Part shown: one piece after another, positions 1-12,289 of the stretch | Numbering within the stretch: position 1 is the first letter of the stretch | Layout: each line of letters starts with the position of its first letter | NCBI GenBank assembly: GCA_028532985.1 | Contig: JANCIK010000009.1 | Coordinates: 1,488,001 to 1,552,000, forward strand | Direction of reading: 5' to 3' | DNA from: Stropharia rugosoannulata | Lineage: Eukaryota; Basidiomycota; Agaricomycetes; Agaricales; Strophariaceae | Length of the DNA: 64,000 bases | The notes under the pieces: model-generated | Told to the model about the DNA's origin: nothing | What the model saw: only the letters and a program-made list of their open reading frames with translations | Database searches by the model: none | Made by a program: the position numbers and the translations under genes

Positions 1-917
1 CTCGTAGACGCATGCTCTTGCTCCCCGAAAGTCAAATTTCCTAACCCGACTTGCGACCGACATATCCGCCTGCTTCTGAGATCACCCAGGCCGACCTTGG
101 CGCGCACGGTTATACCAGATACGTTATTGTCGGGATATGGTCAGTTTTCTTTCAGTTGCTTTGCTTTGCCTCGTTGGCTTCTAGTATGTAAAACTGATTT
201 TTTCAGCCTCAGACCGAGAGGGCAAGGAGCCCAGAACGCCATTCGAGACATTCTCGCCCCCGTGTCAAAGGTTCAGCTCCCATAAACATACCCGCTCGAC
301 GCAAATCCTCCCCGGGTCACTCAGACATGATGTTTGATATGTCTCCGATTTCTCCTTCGACGTCTCCAGCTTCCTCAACGTGCCGCAGTACTTCTGGCTC
401 TCATCCCAAAGGCCATGAAACCTTTATGTACCAAGCTCCTATTTTTAGACTCCCTCCGGATGGGGCTGCTGCGAATCAGCTGCGACACAAAGTCTCCCGG
501 CAGCACGAGATGCTCCTCGCAGACGATATCAATCCGGTCACCGATCCAGTCGAGGGTAAAAATACCAGGAGTGGCAGGGGCGGGCTTTTACACGCGTCGG
601 AGTCCGCCCACACCGCTGCGGCCCATCAGCAGCATACACGCAGAGCAAAAGCTCAATCTACTTTGAAAATCACTGGGTTTGTCCCGATAAACGAGCATCA
701 GCCGCCCATTAACGAGATACCGGTGCGGCCGACAATACCGTTGCATCCTCCTCCGCGCCGTCTGTCACCTTCCCGCCTTCCTGCCGGAAAGGCAGAACAC
801 AATGTTTCATATTCGCAGGCGGATCCCAGTCTTTTCGAATTCCGGCGACACCTACTACGGCGGATGGACCATCAAGATCCCTCTAGATTCAAAAGTGCCT
901 ACGCCCAGTGCCTCTGA
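1..917 (+). other. Unresolved possible 3' end or relic of a gene
   Basis: An open frame runs from the left edge to about 139, where a plausible GT donor occurs. A pyrimidine-rich acceptor ends at 206, and a long open frame then continues from 207 to a stop at 915-917. The phases of the two open frames do not match across that intron. Another frame ending near 884 also looks protein-like but contains several stops. The predicted residues are Ser/Pro/Arg-rich, and I recognise no domain. It could be the last exons of a gene that starts outside the window, a decayed gene, or non-coding GC-rich sequence. Confidence 0.25.
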
Positions 918-3900
918 GTCAGGTCAGCGGGTACCTACCACAAAATGTTTGCTCGGACAGACAAGGTTTCAACACGTATCGCAGCTCATATTTATTCTCA
1001 TGTCCCCTTTCTTTGGTATTCTTCGCTCTCGATTACCGCTTCACTCACTTCGTTCCATCATACATTGTAGAGGTTCCTCACATCATCCCTTCAACTCCGC
1101 ATTGCACCATTGGAATCATCATACCTTCACTCGCATACATCGCATACCTCTCTTTAGAAATACCATTGTTCAATACCTTGCTTTCGTCGCCTTGTTCTAT
1201 TCAACCTAGAATTTCGGCTTCGAGCTCCTTTGTATTTTATAATTGTAGTAGTAGAACTCAATAACTAGATCGCACATCGTGTTCTTAATTATATGGCTGT
1301 CTCTCTGCGACGCGAAACTCCAAGATAGTTAGGCACGAGGTGATTGTAACTCGCCACTCGCCACTGTCAATGTACATATAGTTCTGTTCTGCGTATCGAG
1401 ATGCATACTTGAACGCCCTGTGACCTCCAGAAGACACCTGGAAGTGAACAAGGATTTAGTGGTAGCGAGCAGTTCGCCAGTTATGACAGCCGTGTGAGGT
1501 ACAGAGACTGAGATACTTGTAACTGCACAGTTTTGTCCATCATGATCCCGCCAAACAGAGTCACAGAGAGATGCAGTCGCCAGCATAAACCCATCTTGCT
1601 GAAAGTAGTTGCGTCTATAAATAGTGCTCAAGTGACATGGTAAGGAACGAAGGATTCTTGCGGTGGCGATCACCACTCATTGAAGTCTCCTCCCATAACA
1701 ATATATTAAGGATGTTGAAGTTTCATCATGATCATCAGCTTGCAAATTCGGCGGATCAAGTGAAAACGGTCTTCTGGTCTACAGATATAGGTCCCCCCAC
1801 CCTTGTGGCATTTCACCAGGCGGATCCGTTTCACAATGCCTTATGCTTACTCCAGCAGACCGGAGAGATCGCAATTAGCCTGGGCGTCCTTTACTTGGGA
1901 ATTTTGTCGTGTTTGCGGTAACTTTCCCGCTCCCACCTCTTAACATTAGGTCAGCCTTAGGCAGAGCGAGTCTACTCCTTCTCATCAGGGTGCGCTTCTG
2001 ACAGTTAGGGAGGCGCAGCGTCAAAGATTGGAGTCGGATATGGTTCTTCGTCTATCACGGCTTCTTTTGCAGATAGAATAGATGACCGCTTGGGCTTTTT
2101 ACGACTCTGCGTCAGCGATTGCTGGTGCCCCATCTAATTCCCACAGGGCCCGAACGCCTGTACCTTACTCTCATACTCGTCGGGTGGTCTTCAGTTCGCC
2201 GCATGTACGGCACATAGATAGCACCTGAGCACCTGAATCTTAAACAAGTCCGCGCGAGTACAAGCACACTTAGCCTGCGTGTAATGGAGTTGGTTTGCTT
2301 TCCATTTGGACTTCACATGGTCCATAGCTGATGGCGAGTTACTATTAGACTATCCATACATGGCACTCGTTGCATAGTGGGCCTTGTGAGCCCATCTTCC
2401 ATCTCTGATGAATTTGCGCATATTTTGCGCAAAGCTGGTATGCCAAAGCTGGCAATTGCACGTACTGTATATGCAACGTCTTGTAAAGGCTGTGTATATG
2501 CTGAAGTTTCCTGGCCCACCATCATCAATGACAGATTGTCAGCTTTTTGATGTTAATTCTCGAGTTGAATATTCATTCCCAAGGCAGAAAGCGTAAATCA
2601 ACGCCCGCTATGTCCATCGACTTTGAAGCCAATAGCACTTTATACAGCAGATTAAGGCTATGCATCTCGTTTGGTCGTCCAGGTACCCACTCCGTCAATG
2701 TCATTACAACTTTAGAGTTATCTGCAACACCCCAAAGACACGGCGAAAGCATTCAGAATTAGTTCGTGTCCAGATTCCAAGAAATTTGGTCCCCATTTTC
2801 ATAGAAGCGCACGAAGTGGAAGAAGTGCTCTCTGTGCGAGCAAATGAGAGAGCAAAACCTTGCTGTTGGTAACATTGAAAACTTGGCAAGACCTTCCACT
2901 AGCGAGAAAGGGATGACGTCGCTTAGGGAGCTGGATATTCTGGGGCGGACGTATTGACAGAGTCAGCAATAAGCTTTCGCACCCCGTCGTTTAGTCCTTT
3001 AAGCCCTGCTTCCCCACGGGAGGTCGCATACAAAGTCAGAGGTGGGAATGACCGAGGATAAGAGCTACAGAGCCAAGTGTTGAGGACGGATATTAGAAAC
3101 ACCTTGCACAAAGTCCATTCTACGGGCGCAGTAAATGATGGTATACACAAGAGGAGTTAACCTAGTAGACCGATGAATGGATCGGCCGTATGATCTACCC
3201 GTGAGTATCTTTCAGGTGATTTCATTATCAAAAGGAGGACGAGGTGAAGATCTGGGAAAGTTGCGGCCTGGAATACGTGAAACAGTAATGCTTTTTGCGG
3301 TAAGGTTACCCCAACACACACGGAATTATAGCAAGAGATACTCGTACTGATTCTCAATCGAGCCGAAAGCCGAAAAGCAATTAATCAAGAATTGGATGTA
3401 GTCGACCGCTCAGTCACGCAGCGATTGAAGTTGGGCGCCGTATGAATAACCATAGTAATTCTGGTGACTTGTTTGTTTGTTATCACGCCATGAATACCTC
3501 TTGTGCGGAACAAAGATGTGCGACGTAGAGCCAGGGGCGGACACGACTGGCAGAAAAAATCACGGAGCTCAAGTCACAGTCGATATGTAACACGAAGCAT
3601 CATAGTCAAATGCTGACGGTCAAGCTTGAGCGCGTCCACGGTAAGAAATGATAGATAGTTTCTGTGATAGTTTGGAGCCTGCAGGTTCTCTAACAGGAAA
3701 TGAGAATACAAGCTCCTCGGGCATAAGGGATAGGCTATTTTTCGAATGGGGTGAGGTAGACCGAGTCGGTAGTTCCTGGACTACTCCCACAAAGATAAGC
3801 GAAGTCGGTGGGCGCTCAGCGGTCCAACACGATTCGGGAACGAATAATCATTAGGGAGAGTTTACACCGGTGAAGCGCAGCGCAGCTGGTTTCATAGTAC

Positions 3901-4379
3901 AACACTGTCCCAAGATGACAAACAGGTTGTTCAATCAGGAAAGCATCAAAGGCTAAGTTTGGTTTGGGATCGACGTCTGCCACCGCGCAGTCATGATGGT
4001 GTCTGACAGAAGTGGTTCGCGAGAGGTCGCACGACGAAGACGAACCGAGCCCGCATTGTGGCAGGAGGACAGATACCAGGTCGAAGGAGCTGAGAGACTC
4101 CGGGTAGAACGCCATATCAGCAGAAGGAGAGACCTGGAACGCTGCAGACGATTGTGAAAGTCAAGTCAGCCACGGCCATATTCGGCACACTGGAACCGCA
4201 GGTTATTTGGTTCAGATGAGGGCGCCAAGCAACTCATTAATGTCTCACGCATTGTTCCTGCGCGGTCACATGACTTGTCTCGCGTGTTCAGCGTGCTGAA
4301 TGGCCATGCACCAACGTTCAACAACAAGTGTATCTTACTAACCCCCTGCTGCCCATCATACTGCCCAAGCGCCGCCCTG
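918..4379. other. Intergenic stretch without a supportable gene
   Basis: Only short open frames on both strands are present (longest about 115 codons, 1329-1676 on the minus strand). None shows a recognisable motif or chains through GT-AG introns. The last few hundred bases before 4380 must contain the promoter and 5' leader of the cdc11-like gene. A CACATG element lies about 110 bases upstream of that start. Confidence 0.5.
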
Positions 4380-7300
4380 ATGTCAAGCGCTCCAGCGCAA
4401 AGCGTTCCGGCCTGGCAAACTGACGAACTACTGGAAGAATGGCCCGACGACGAGGAACAAGAGGAAGAGGAGGAAATAAATGAGCGCGAAAGCAATATGT
4501 CATATGGCACCCAATCAGTTTCTCTGACGGTTCCTTTAAATACGCAAATTCAAAGCACTGTTGACCTAGAGCAGGACAACGACTCCCCTATTCCCGTTGG
4601 CACCTTTCTTGTTCGTGAAGAGGTGGCCCATGCCCCACTTCTTCCAAAGACTCCAGGACGGAACAAGAAGGGCTTCGTCAAGGACTTTTTCACGCCACTG
4701 CCGCTTGAAAGGATGTTTGAACCTCCTTCACCCCCAAATCCATCTGGAGCTCACTCCGAAGCCTCGACCTCGCGCAGCTCCTCGAGTCAACTCGTCGCCG
4801 GAGCCACGCAAACTCCGCGCCATGACGAGGAGTCGGACGAGATTATCGAGACAGACATGCCAAACATGAATTCATTCCACGGGCGAAAGGCAAGTTTAGC
4901 GTGTCAATTCACTTTCTCTATGCCCCGCAATAAATCATCTGGCCCTGGCGCCGACGGCACGCCTACTGGCGCGTTCCCACAAGCGCAAAGCACACCCAAT
5001 CCTCCCCCAGCCGCCAAACCGATGCCACCTCCAACGGATCCCCGGCTGCGGCTATTTCAATTTCAGTATGATACTTATACGCGCGAACATTTGTCTGCAC
5101 TGGTGGATTCGATTGCCGTCAACACGCCCTCTGGTACGGGAACGACAGCGACGCCGACGAGCTTCACGAACGGGCTGTCGCGCGTCTCAGAGGTCACTAG
5201 TACAGCTACCAACATATCTCATCTGCGGAGCACAAAGCGTCTGAAGCTCAGTCCCTCTAGCGATCTGCACATGGAGTCCACAGCTCCGCAAGTCACGATC
5301 TCGCGTCCGAAAATCTATGGTAAAGATTATGTCGGAGAATCGCGCTCCCTCATGCAGCAGATAAAGCAAGCAAGGGATTTCTCAACGATTTCGACCGTCG
5401 CCAGTGTTGACAGTAAATCCCCTTCCACATTGCTGCAGAGCACTGGCGACGAGAAGGAGAAGCGACATGACAGTCGCAAGAGCGAAACACCTTGTAAGCC
5501 TTGTTAAATATTATAGGCATGCATTCTAACGAGTAGTAATTACTGCAGCTTCTCGCCGACCTTCTTTCCTTTCTGTTCCTGAACAAACCAGCAACAATCC
5601 CTTCACTTCGTCTGGCACGATAGGCTCCAAGTCTTCATCAATTTCATCAATTGGTTATCGACAGAAGGCCGCAGCTCTGATGGAGCAAATCAAGGGCGAT
5701 GTAAAGCGCCAGAAGCGTATATTCTCTGGTGACTCTGAGCTTTCGCATATCACGACGCATGTTGAGGACGACGCCAATACCTCAATAGCGAGCAGCCTCA
5801 AAACTATTGCTGACGGCAAAGAGAATCGGTCGCACTCGCACCGCCGGACATCATCTAAAACATCAAACGCGACGTCGCGGTCACGTCCGAGCCCACGTAA
5901 ATCGAGCAAGCGTGCCACGGCAGATGCAGACCTCGTAGACAATCTATCCCGTCTATCTATCGCCCCGCCGCAGCCGACAGTTAACGTCACGCTAATACCC
6001 CAACCAACAGATATACCACTAAACACTACTACAACTGACGCACAGCAACAAAAGGCACCGCAGCCGCCATCTACTCTTGCCCCGCCTTCGTACCCCTCAA
6101 CCTCTATCCGAATCATGACGAACGACGACCTGAACAGGTTCGTGTCGAGCAGTACGACCGCGTCTGGGACGACGATCACCGCGGGCAACGCGCCTTCGTT
6201 CGTGAAGCACCCGGGCCCTGCGCACATACGCACAATTGCGCCGACGGACCTGCCCACGCTGCCGGAACGCTTTGGCGATATGCTATTCGACAAGGTCATG
6301 ATGCGCTGGGTGAAGAACACGGCGCGCGCGACGGCGGGAGCGGGCGGCGGGGGTGAGCAGTCCGGGTCTGCGCATGAAGTCTCGGACGACCCATTCGGCG
6401 ACATCGAGAGCTTGCGGGACGACTCGCGGCCTGCGGAGGCGGACGAGGAGGACCGCGAATTTCACATAGGAGAGATGGACGCGTCGGGCGTGGTGCCCCC
6501 TGTGACCGGAATGAGCGTGATTGAGGAGCAGTCCGAGGTGGAGGATGAGGAGGAGATGGAGCTGTCTAATTTCTCCACAGACGCCTCGGCGCACATCGTC
6601 GACGCGCTCGCGGGCGTGGACACGGACGGGTACGATGACGAGACGACAGACTCCGAGGACGCGGACGATGACGAGCTGCAGACGGCGACACAAGCACAGA
6701 TGGCGGAGATCAACGACTTTGACTCCGAGTTCGACGACTCGCCGTCGCGCAACAGCATCCGCAGCGTGCGCACCGTCAGCGTCCAGCCCAGCCCGCTGCG
6801 CAATTCATTGAGCATTCACCGCCCGCAGCAACAGCAGCAACAGTATTTGAGTGTGCAGACGCAGATCATCACGCAGACGACGATGCTCAGCACGCCGAAC
6901 CGTGGGAGTTCATCTACGGTCGGGACACCAGTGATCAAATCTGCGCTGAAGACGCCGCGCAGCGGGGCGACGCCGAGCTCGGTGCTACGCAGTGCCGACC
7001 GACGATACTACCAGACGCCGATGCAGTCGCTCGCGCACCGCCGCTCGGTGAGCTTCTCGGACGGGAAGCGCGACGGACCCATACTAGGTATGCAAGCGCG
7101 GGTTTCATTAGACTAGAATGTGCCGTTAATCAAACTCTATGTAGGCGTCGCCGTCTCCGGCGGGCCAGTCTCTGTGCGGTCGAAAAGGATAGCTGACATG
7201 CTCGAGGCGCTCGAGGATGCTTCGGGTGCGTGGTCATTATCATCTGCGCGCGGGAGCGCACTAACGGCAGGGCACGGGTAGATGTGGACGACGACTCGCC

Positions 7301-9253
7301 GTCCAAGGTGAGCAGCGCAGGGCGGCCGGACGAGCTGCAGCCGCTAAGCGCGCGACGGCCGAGCACGGCGCTGGCGACGGCGTCGAGCTCGCCGCGCCGC
7401 GTGTTCTCGCGGTCATACTCGCGACGAGACGGAGACGCTTCGGGCGGGGAGCGCAGCATGGTGAAGGCGAATGCGACGTTCCTGACCGAGTGCTCATTCG
7501 GGGTCGCGCACGACCGGCTGGTGGAGGTGATCACGGACGTGCAGCCGTTCGAGCCGCACTGGGAGCAGCTGGGGAACATCGACCTGTCGGGGCGCAAGTT
7601 GGAGAGCGTCGCGCGGCTGAAGGAGTTTCTCCCGCGCCTAGACGCGCTGAACCTGTGAGTTCTGCGTATCTGTGATTCGCGTGCGGTTGCTGATGGGCTT
7701 GTGCAGGAACGAGAACGACCTGGCGTGGCTGAGCGGGGTGCCATCGAGTGTGCGGACACTATCTGCCGCGAACAACTGGTGAGCAGGTGGTCGTTGCTGT
7801 GCACATATGCGTTCATTCTGATATCTATGTTTGGCAGCCTTACTGGAATCACATCTTACAGCCACCTGCAAAACCTGGAAAATCTAGACATCAGCCACAA
7901 CCAGGTGGAGTCGCTGCGCCGTGGGTGAAATTTCATTAGCGTCGACAATTGCTGACGGTCTGGACCAGAGCTGGAGTGCCTGCGGCATCTCCGGGAGCTG
8001 AAGGCGGACAGGAACAAGATCGGGAGCCTGGACGGGCTGCAGCGCATGGACGGCCTGGTTAAGCTTAGTGTGCAGGGGAACGAGATCGCGGCGCTTGAGT
8101 TGGAAAAGTTCCGATGGTGAGCAGTGCCTGTTTCCCAGCATCAAACTTTGGGAGCTAAAGGATGATAGGACGCGGTTGGAGATGCTGAATGTGAGCCACA
8201 ACCGGGTGGAAAGCGTGCATGGGCTCGCATCACTGCATTCCCTGATTGCGTTGAACATGGGTGGGACTTTTTTTTCCCCCTCCTTCTTTTGTGGGCCTTG
8301 TTGGTGATTAATGCGAATTTTGGGCAGATGAGAACAGGCTGGAGGAGTTTGAGGTCGGGGGGAGCATGCCGCGGCTGCGCATTCTGCGGGTGAGTGGCAA
8401 TCGCCTGCAACGGCTGGACGTTGGGCCGCTGCCCAGCCTTCGCACGCTGTACGCGGACCACAACGCGCTCGAGGGGCTCGCACAGGTGGGCCGGCTGACG
8501 AAACTGGAGAACCTGAGTCTGCGGCACCAGAGTGGACGAGGACTGTAAGGCGCCCCTCTCTGCATATTGATAGCGTGACTGATTATGTTGCAGGACGCTG
8601 GTGACCCGCGAAGTTCGCGATGTGAAGCGCCTGTACCTCTCTGGTATGTTTGTTGTGCTTTTGTAGACGGCTGCTGACCGGGCGCACAGGGAATCGGCTG
8701 GAGGGCGAGTTTCTGAGCGAGCCGTGCTACAACCTGGTGTACCTGGAGCTGGCGGGGTGCCGGCTGACGACGCTGCCTGGCGGGATGGCGCGCCTGGTGC
8801 CGAATCTGCGCGCGCTGAACCTGAACTACAATTTTCTGGAGGACGTGCGGGCGCTGGAGGGCCTTTCGCGGTTGCAGAAGCTGACGATAGTCGGGTCGCG
8901 GCTGAAGAGCACGAAGCCGCTGATCCGGCTGCTGCGGCAAATGCCGGAAGCGGAGGTGCTGGACTTTCGGTGAGTGGGTGTTTTGTGGGGGGCGCACAGG
9001 GACTGACTGGAGCAGGATGAACCCCTGCACGCTCGGGTGGTATCTGCCGCTGCTGGGCAAGGACACGGCGGGGTGGGCGGCACTGGACAGCGAGTTCCGA
9101 CGGGATTTGCCGGACGCGCTGTACATCGGGCGGCTTGCGTACCGCGGGCTTGTGATGGGTGCGTGCGTGCGTGTGCGGGTGCTGGACGGGGTGGGCGTGG
9201 GAGGGAAGGAGCGGGCCAAGGCGGGGCGACTGCTGGAGGGGATCCTGGGCTGA
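4380..9253 (+). CDS. cdc11: Septation initiation network scaffold, cdc11/Nud1 (centriolin) family
   Basis: This is a spindle-pole-body scaffold of the septation initiation (mitotic exit) network, which recruits the Tem1/Spg1 GTPase module and its kinases. Twelve exons chain cleanly: 4380-5493, 5549-7087, 7145-7225, 7282-7654, 7707-7778, 7838-7920, 7969-8116, 8169-8260, 8328-8544, 8594-8643, 8690-8969 and 9016-9253. They give 1428 residues. The first ~970 residues are Ser/Thr/Pro- and acid-rich and probably disordered. They include GDMLFDKVMMRWVK, which resembles a motif I associate with the N-terminal part of this family. The C-terminal ~400 residues are leucine-rich repeats (NIDLSGRKLES, NLENLDISHNQVESL, RLEMLNVSHNRVESV and so on). 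The methionine at 4380 was chosen because the following WQTDELLEEW resembles the family start; an in-frame ATG lies at 4275. The TALE gene follows 205 bases downstream on the same strand. Family assignment rests on the LRR tail plus architecture. Confidence 0.88.
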
Positions 9254-9458
9254 ATCTGGTGCCTGTTTGCGAGCTGGTTCGCGGGCTGGGTGGGACCGGG
9301 TCGCATATAACCCGGTTTGGACGAGATCTGATTAATAATGGATGTACCTGGATCTGAGATGCTATTCGCGCTCCCACATTGGGGTGGTCGCACTTAAATA
9401 CGTTGGCCGACGCCCTCGTCTGGTACAAGACGCCCCTGCAGCATCGCAACGCCTGTAA

Positions 9459-11184
9459 ATGCCGACTGCAGATATTGACCAGTGCCAATTCGACGTCGCC
9501 CCTCTCCCCTTTGCGCTCAAGGGTCACGACTACGAACACGTCCTCCTCCCCGACTACGACGACCGCCGCATGTCCAGCTCCACCGCAGACACAGACTCCT
9601 CCAAGCGCTCCCTCACCCCGCCCACAAAGCGCGACGACTGGGACGACGCCGCCTCGGCCCACTCTGCCGACAAGCCGGCCGACGACGCAAAGGTCTCCCT
9701 CCCGCCCATCTTCACCACCCTCGACGACCACTACCGCCCCGCCGACGCCCGCCGCGCCTCCCTCCCCACCATCTCCTCGGCAGAGCGCGGCAGCGCCCGC
9801 CATGCGCCCTACCCGTCTGCAGCCCAGCGCCAGAGCGGCAGCTACGCGCCCTCCAACCTATCCTCGTACACGTTCCCGCCCAGCGGCGACGACGAGCGGC
9901 TGTCGACGCGCCCGCGCGTGGACATGAACTTTGCCGGCGCAGCCAGCTACGACTCGTACGCGGGCCTGTCCGCCGGCACGACGCCGTCGAGCAGCATCTC
10001 GTCGCTCGACATCCGCACGCCCGGGCTGTCGCCGTATCCCGAGTCGGAGCCGTGGAACGGGTCGCCGTCGCACATCGCGCGGCCCAACTCGACGCCAGGA
10101 CAGTTGTCAAGCCCGGGAGTCAAGTATGATGATGGCTTACGCCATGCGTCGTTTAGCGCGCCCATGTCCCAGGCACAGATTTTCCAGGGTTCGGCACCTC
10201 GCATTTCGGGACAGCATGATCGTAGGTCGCTGTCTGCCATAAAGAGCGAGTGGGCCTTTCCAAATTCAACAGACTTTGTTCTCCCCCCAGGAAACCCCCA
10301 CTACGCTTCCCAGGTTGACCCCGCCCGCTCTCCAAACTCCATGCCCTCCTCCACCCTCGTCGACCGCCCCACCCGCAAGCGCGGCAAGCTGCCCAAGGAG
10401 ACCACCGACTACCTCAAGGCCTGGCTCCATCGCCACTCGGACCATCCCTACCCCAGCGAGGAGGAGAAGAAGCAGCTGTGCCATGCCACTGGCCTCAGCA
10501 TGTCCCAGGTCTCCAACTGGATGATCAACGTATGTCTTTCTATATATATATACCCACCGCCTCCCATATACTGACCCCCGCCATCAGGCCCGCCGCCGCA
10601 TCCTCGCCCCCGCCCACCGCGCCGCCTCCGGCCCGACAACTACCGCACCCTTCCCGCCGTCCGGCAGGAGCGCCTCGCTCTCCGGCCTCCTCGACCCCAT
10701 CGGCCGCCGCGCCTCCATGCCCGCCGCCGATGCCCTCCAGCTCTACCACCCCATGACGCTGCAGTCCATGCCGAACTCGCCATCCCACCACCACCACCAC
10801 GACTACGTCGGCGCGCCCTCCCGCCACATGCTCGGCATGTCCTCGTCGCGCTCCGGCCCCGTCTCCGACTACGCCCCCGGCGGCCGCATGGGCCTCTACG
10901 TCCCCGGCAGCGGGCCTCATGGTCATGGCCATGGGCACGGGCACGGTGGACACGGCTCGTCGGGCTCGTCGTACCTTGCCAACGACGTCCCGCTCTCCGC
11001 GCCGCCGTCGCTCTCGAGCAACCCATTCTCGAGCCACGGCGGCTCGCACGGCTCATCGGCAGGCTCGGGAATGTACAACAACATGCTGCCCAGCCCGCGC
11101 GCGTCGAGCCAGCAGCAGCAGACGTACTTTGACGGGCCGTCGCATTCGGGCTCGACGTCGTCTGGCTACGGCACGCCCCAATGA
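9459..11184 (+). CDS. TALE-class (KN) homeodomain transcription factor
   Basis: This is a DNA-binding regulator expected to act in the nucleus. Exons 9459-10529 and 10588-11184 give 555 residues. The homeodomain spans roughly residues 303-366. It begins TRKRGKLPKETTDYLKAWL, carries the three-residue PYP loop insertion (HPYPSEEE) of the TALE class, and ends with the recognition helix SNWMINARRRIL, which has W48, N51 and R53. The intron falls inside the recognition helix, right after the Asn codon. The flanks are low-complexity: Ser/Pro-rich N-terminus, and a C-terminus with His runs and Gly-His repeats near 10915-10950. The ATG at 9459 is preceded in frame by a stop; a second ATG is at 9570. 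Mating-type HD1 proteins are also TALE-class, but I saw no HD2 partner or other mating-locus gene here. A general developmental or stress regulator of the Cup9/hom type is more likely. Confidence 0.88.
10222..10290 (+). other. Candidate 69-nt in-frame intron in the homeobox gene
   Basis: The segment begins GTAGGT, ends in a pyrimidine tract followed by CCCCCCAG, and has a typical intron length. It is exactly 23 codons long, lacks stops and leaves the frame unchanged. Both spliced and retained forms encode a protein (532 versus 555 residues). RNA evidence is needed to tell an intron from coding sequence. Confidence 0.5.
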
Positions 11185-11647
11185 ACGCACCCCCCACCCC
11201 TCGACACGAAAGTGACGCTTAACGACACTGGACTGCCCTCACGCCCACCCTGTATCTCGTTTATTAAAATGTGTTATCAAAAGCTGTATCTGAACACTCT
11301 TTCCCCTCCTTCTCTTGCTACTACGGGTCCACGGACTGCCGCTCTCTACGTATTACTTATTTTGCCCACCCCCTAGATATTCCCCCTCCCCTTCTTGTCT
11401 GCCCCCTGGTGCCGCCCCGACCCCTCCCGCCGATGCGATGCTGTTAAACAAAACGCGAAATTTACTATAGTATTGTTAATAATGTGTACATAGCTCTATC
11501 TATTCGCTTGCTTGCCCTGTAAAAAAAAAGTCCCAGCGGCCGCCGCTGTGAAAAAAGGCCGGGGTCTCAGTGTTCCAGTACCTGCCTGCCCGCTTTCATT
11601 TGCGCCTTCATTTGGTCGGATGCTCCAATGCTCAAGCTTCCAAGGCT

Positions 11648-11690
11648 GCATCCATTCATCCACGCATCCATTCATTCCGTCCATTCATTT
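11648..11690. repeat. CATT/CATC-type microsatellite
   Basis: Imperfect tandem repetition of CATTCATC-like units lies in the tract downstream of the homeobox gene. It is a simple repeat with no coding signal. Confidence 0.75.
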
Positions 11691-12250
11691 ACAATATCGG
11701 CCAGCGCGTTTCCCACCCCCCGCGCGCCTTGCGCGCCTCACAGCTGCAGGCCCCCTCAACATTTTATGTACATGTATACATACAACACATATCTTTTGAT
11801 CTGATGCTGATCGTTGCGCTTACCGCCCGCCTCGCGTACGGTAACATAATATGCCCATATCAGCGCTAGCCTGGGAACATCGCGAGGCCGTGCTCGATGG
11901 CAATTGCTCTTCCAGGGTCCGTTCAACCCTCTTTACAGAGATTCAGATTCACCGTCACTGAGCGTAACCCCAACCCCTCACGCATGCAGAATCGCATCAG
12001 GCGAGGCAGTGCGCGTTTGATACCATTTCCCTCCTCCCCCAGGTTTGATTACATACATACTAGCAGGGAGCGCGTCTCCGTACCTGCACCTTAGCTGCGT
12101 TGCGATAGTTATTTAGCGCCTACTGGGCGTCTCCATCGTCCCGTTTCATGACCATACACCACACACACCACATACAGGCTGGCCGCGCGCTAAGCGCTAC
12201 GCACTAACGACAGCCCCGCCCCGCCGAGTCAGGACGGGATGGCGGACGCC

Positions 12251-12289
12251 TACTTACTTATTAGGCAGGGTTTACTTATTAAGTAAGTA
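12251..12289. repeat. Perfect 10-bp inverted repeat with 19-nt spacer
   Basis: TACTTACTTA at 12251-12260 is answered by its exact reverse complement TAAGTAAGTA at 12280-12289. No adjacent gene is known. Confidence 0.7.

Noticed and set aside
5655..6404. 249-codon minus-strand frame opposite cdc11 exon 2
   Set aside because: It mirrors the coding strand's codon bias; no domain and no splice context.
8308..9803. Long minus-strand open frames (up to 361 and 325 codons) opposite the LRR exons
   Set aside because: They lie antisense to well-supported cdc11 exons, are Arg/Pro/Ala- or Val/Gly-biased as expected of GC-rich shadows, and show no motif.
9459..11184. Mating-type HD1 gene
   Set aside because: The homeodomain is TALE, but no HD2 partner, MIP or beta-flanking gene was seen next to it; the neighbour is cdc11.
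10540..11197. Minus-strand fr frames opposite the homeobox C-terminus
   Set aside because: Val/Gly/Arg-rich shadows of a low-complexity coding region on the other strand.
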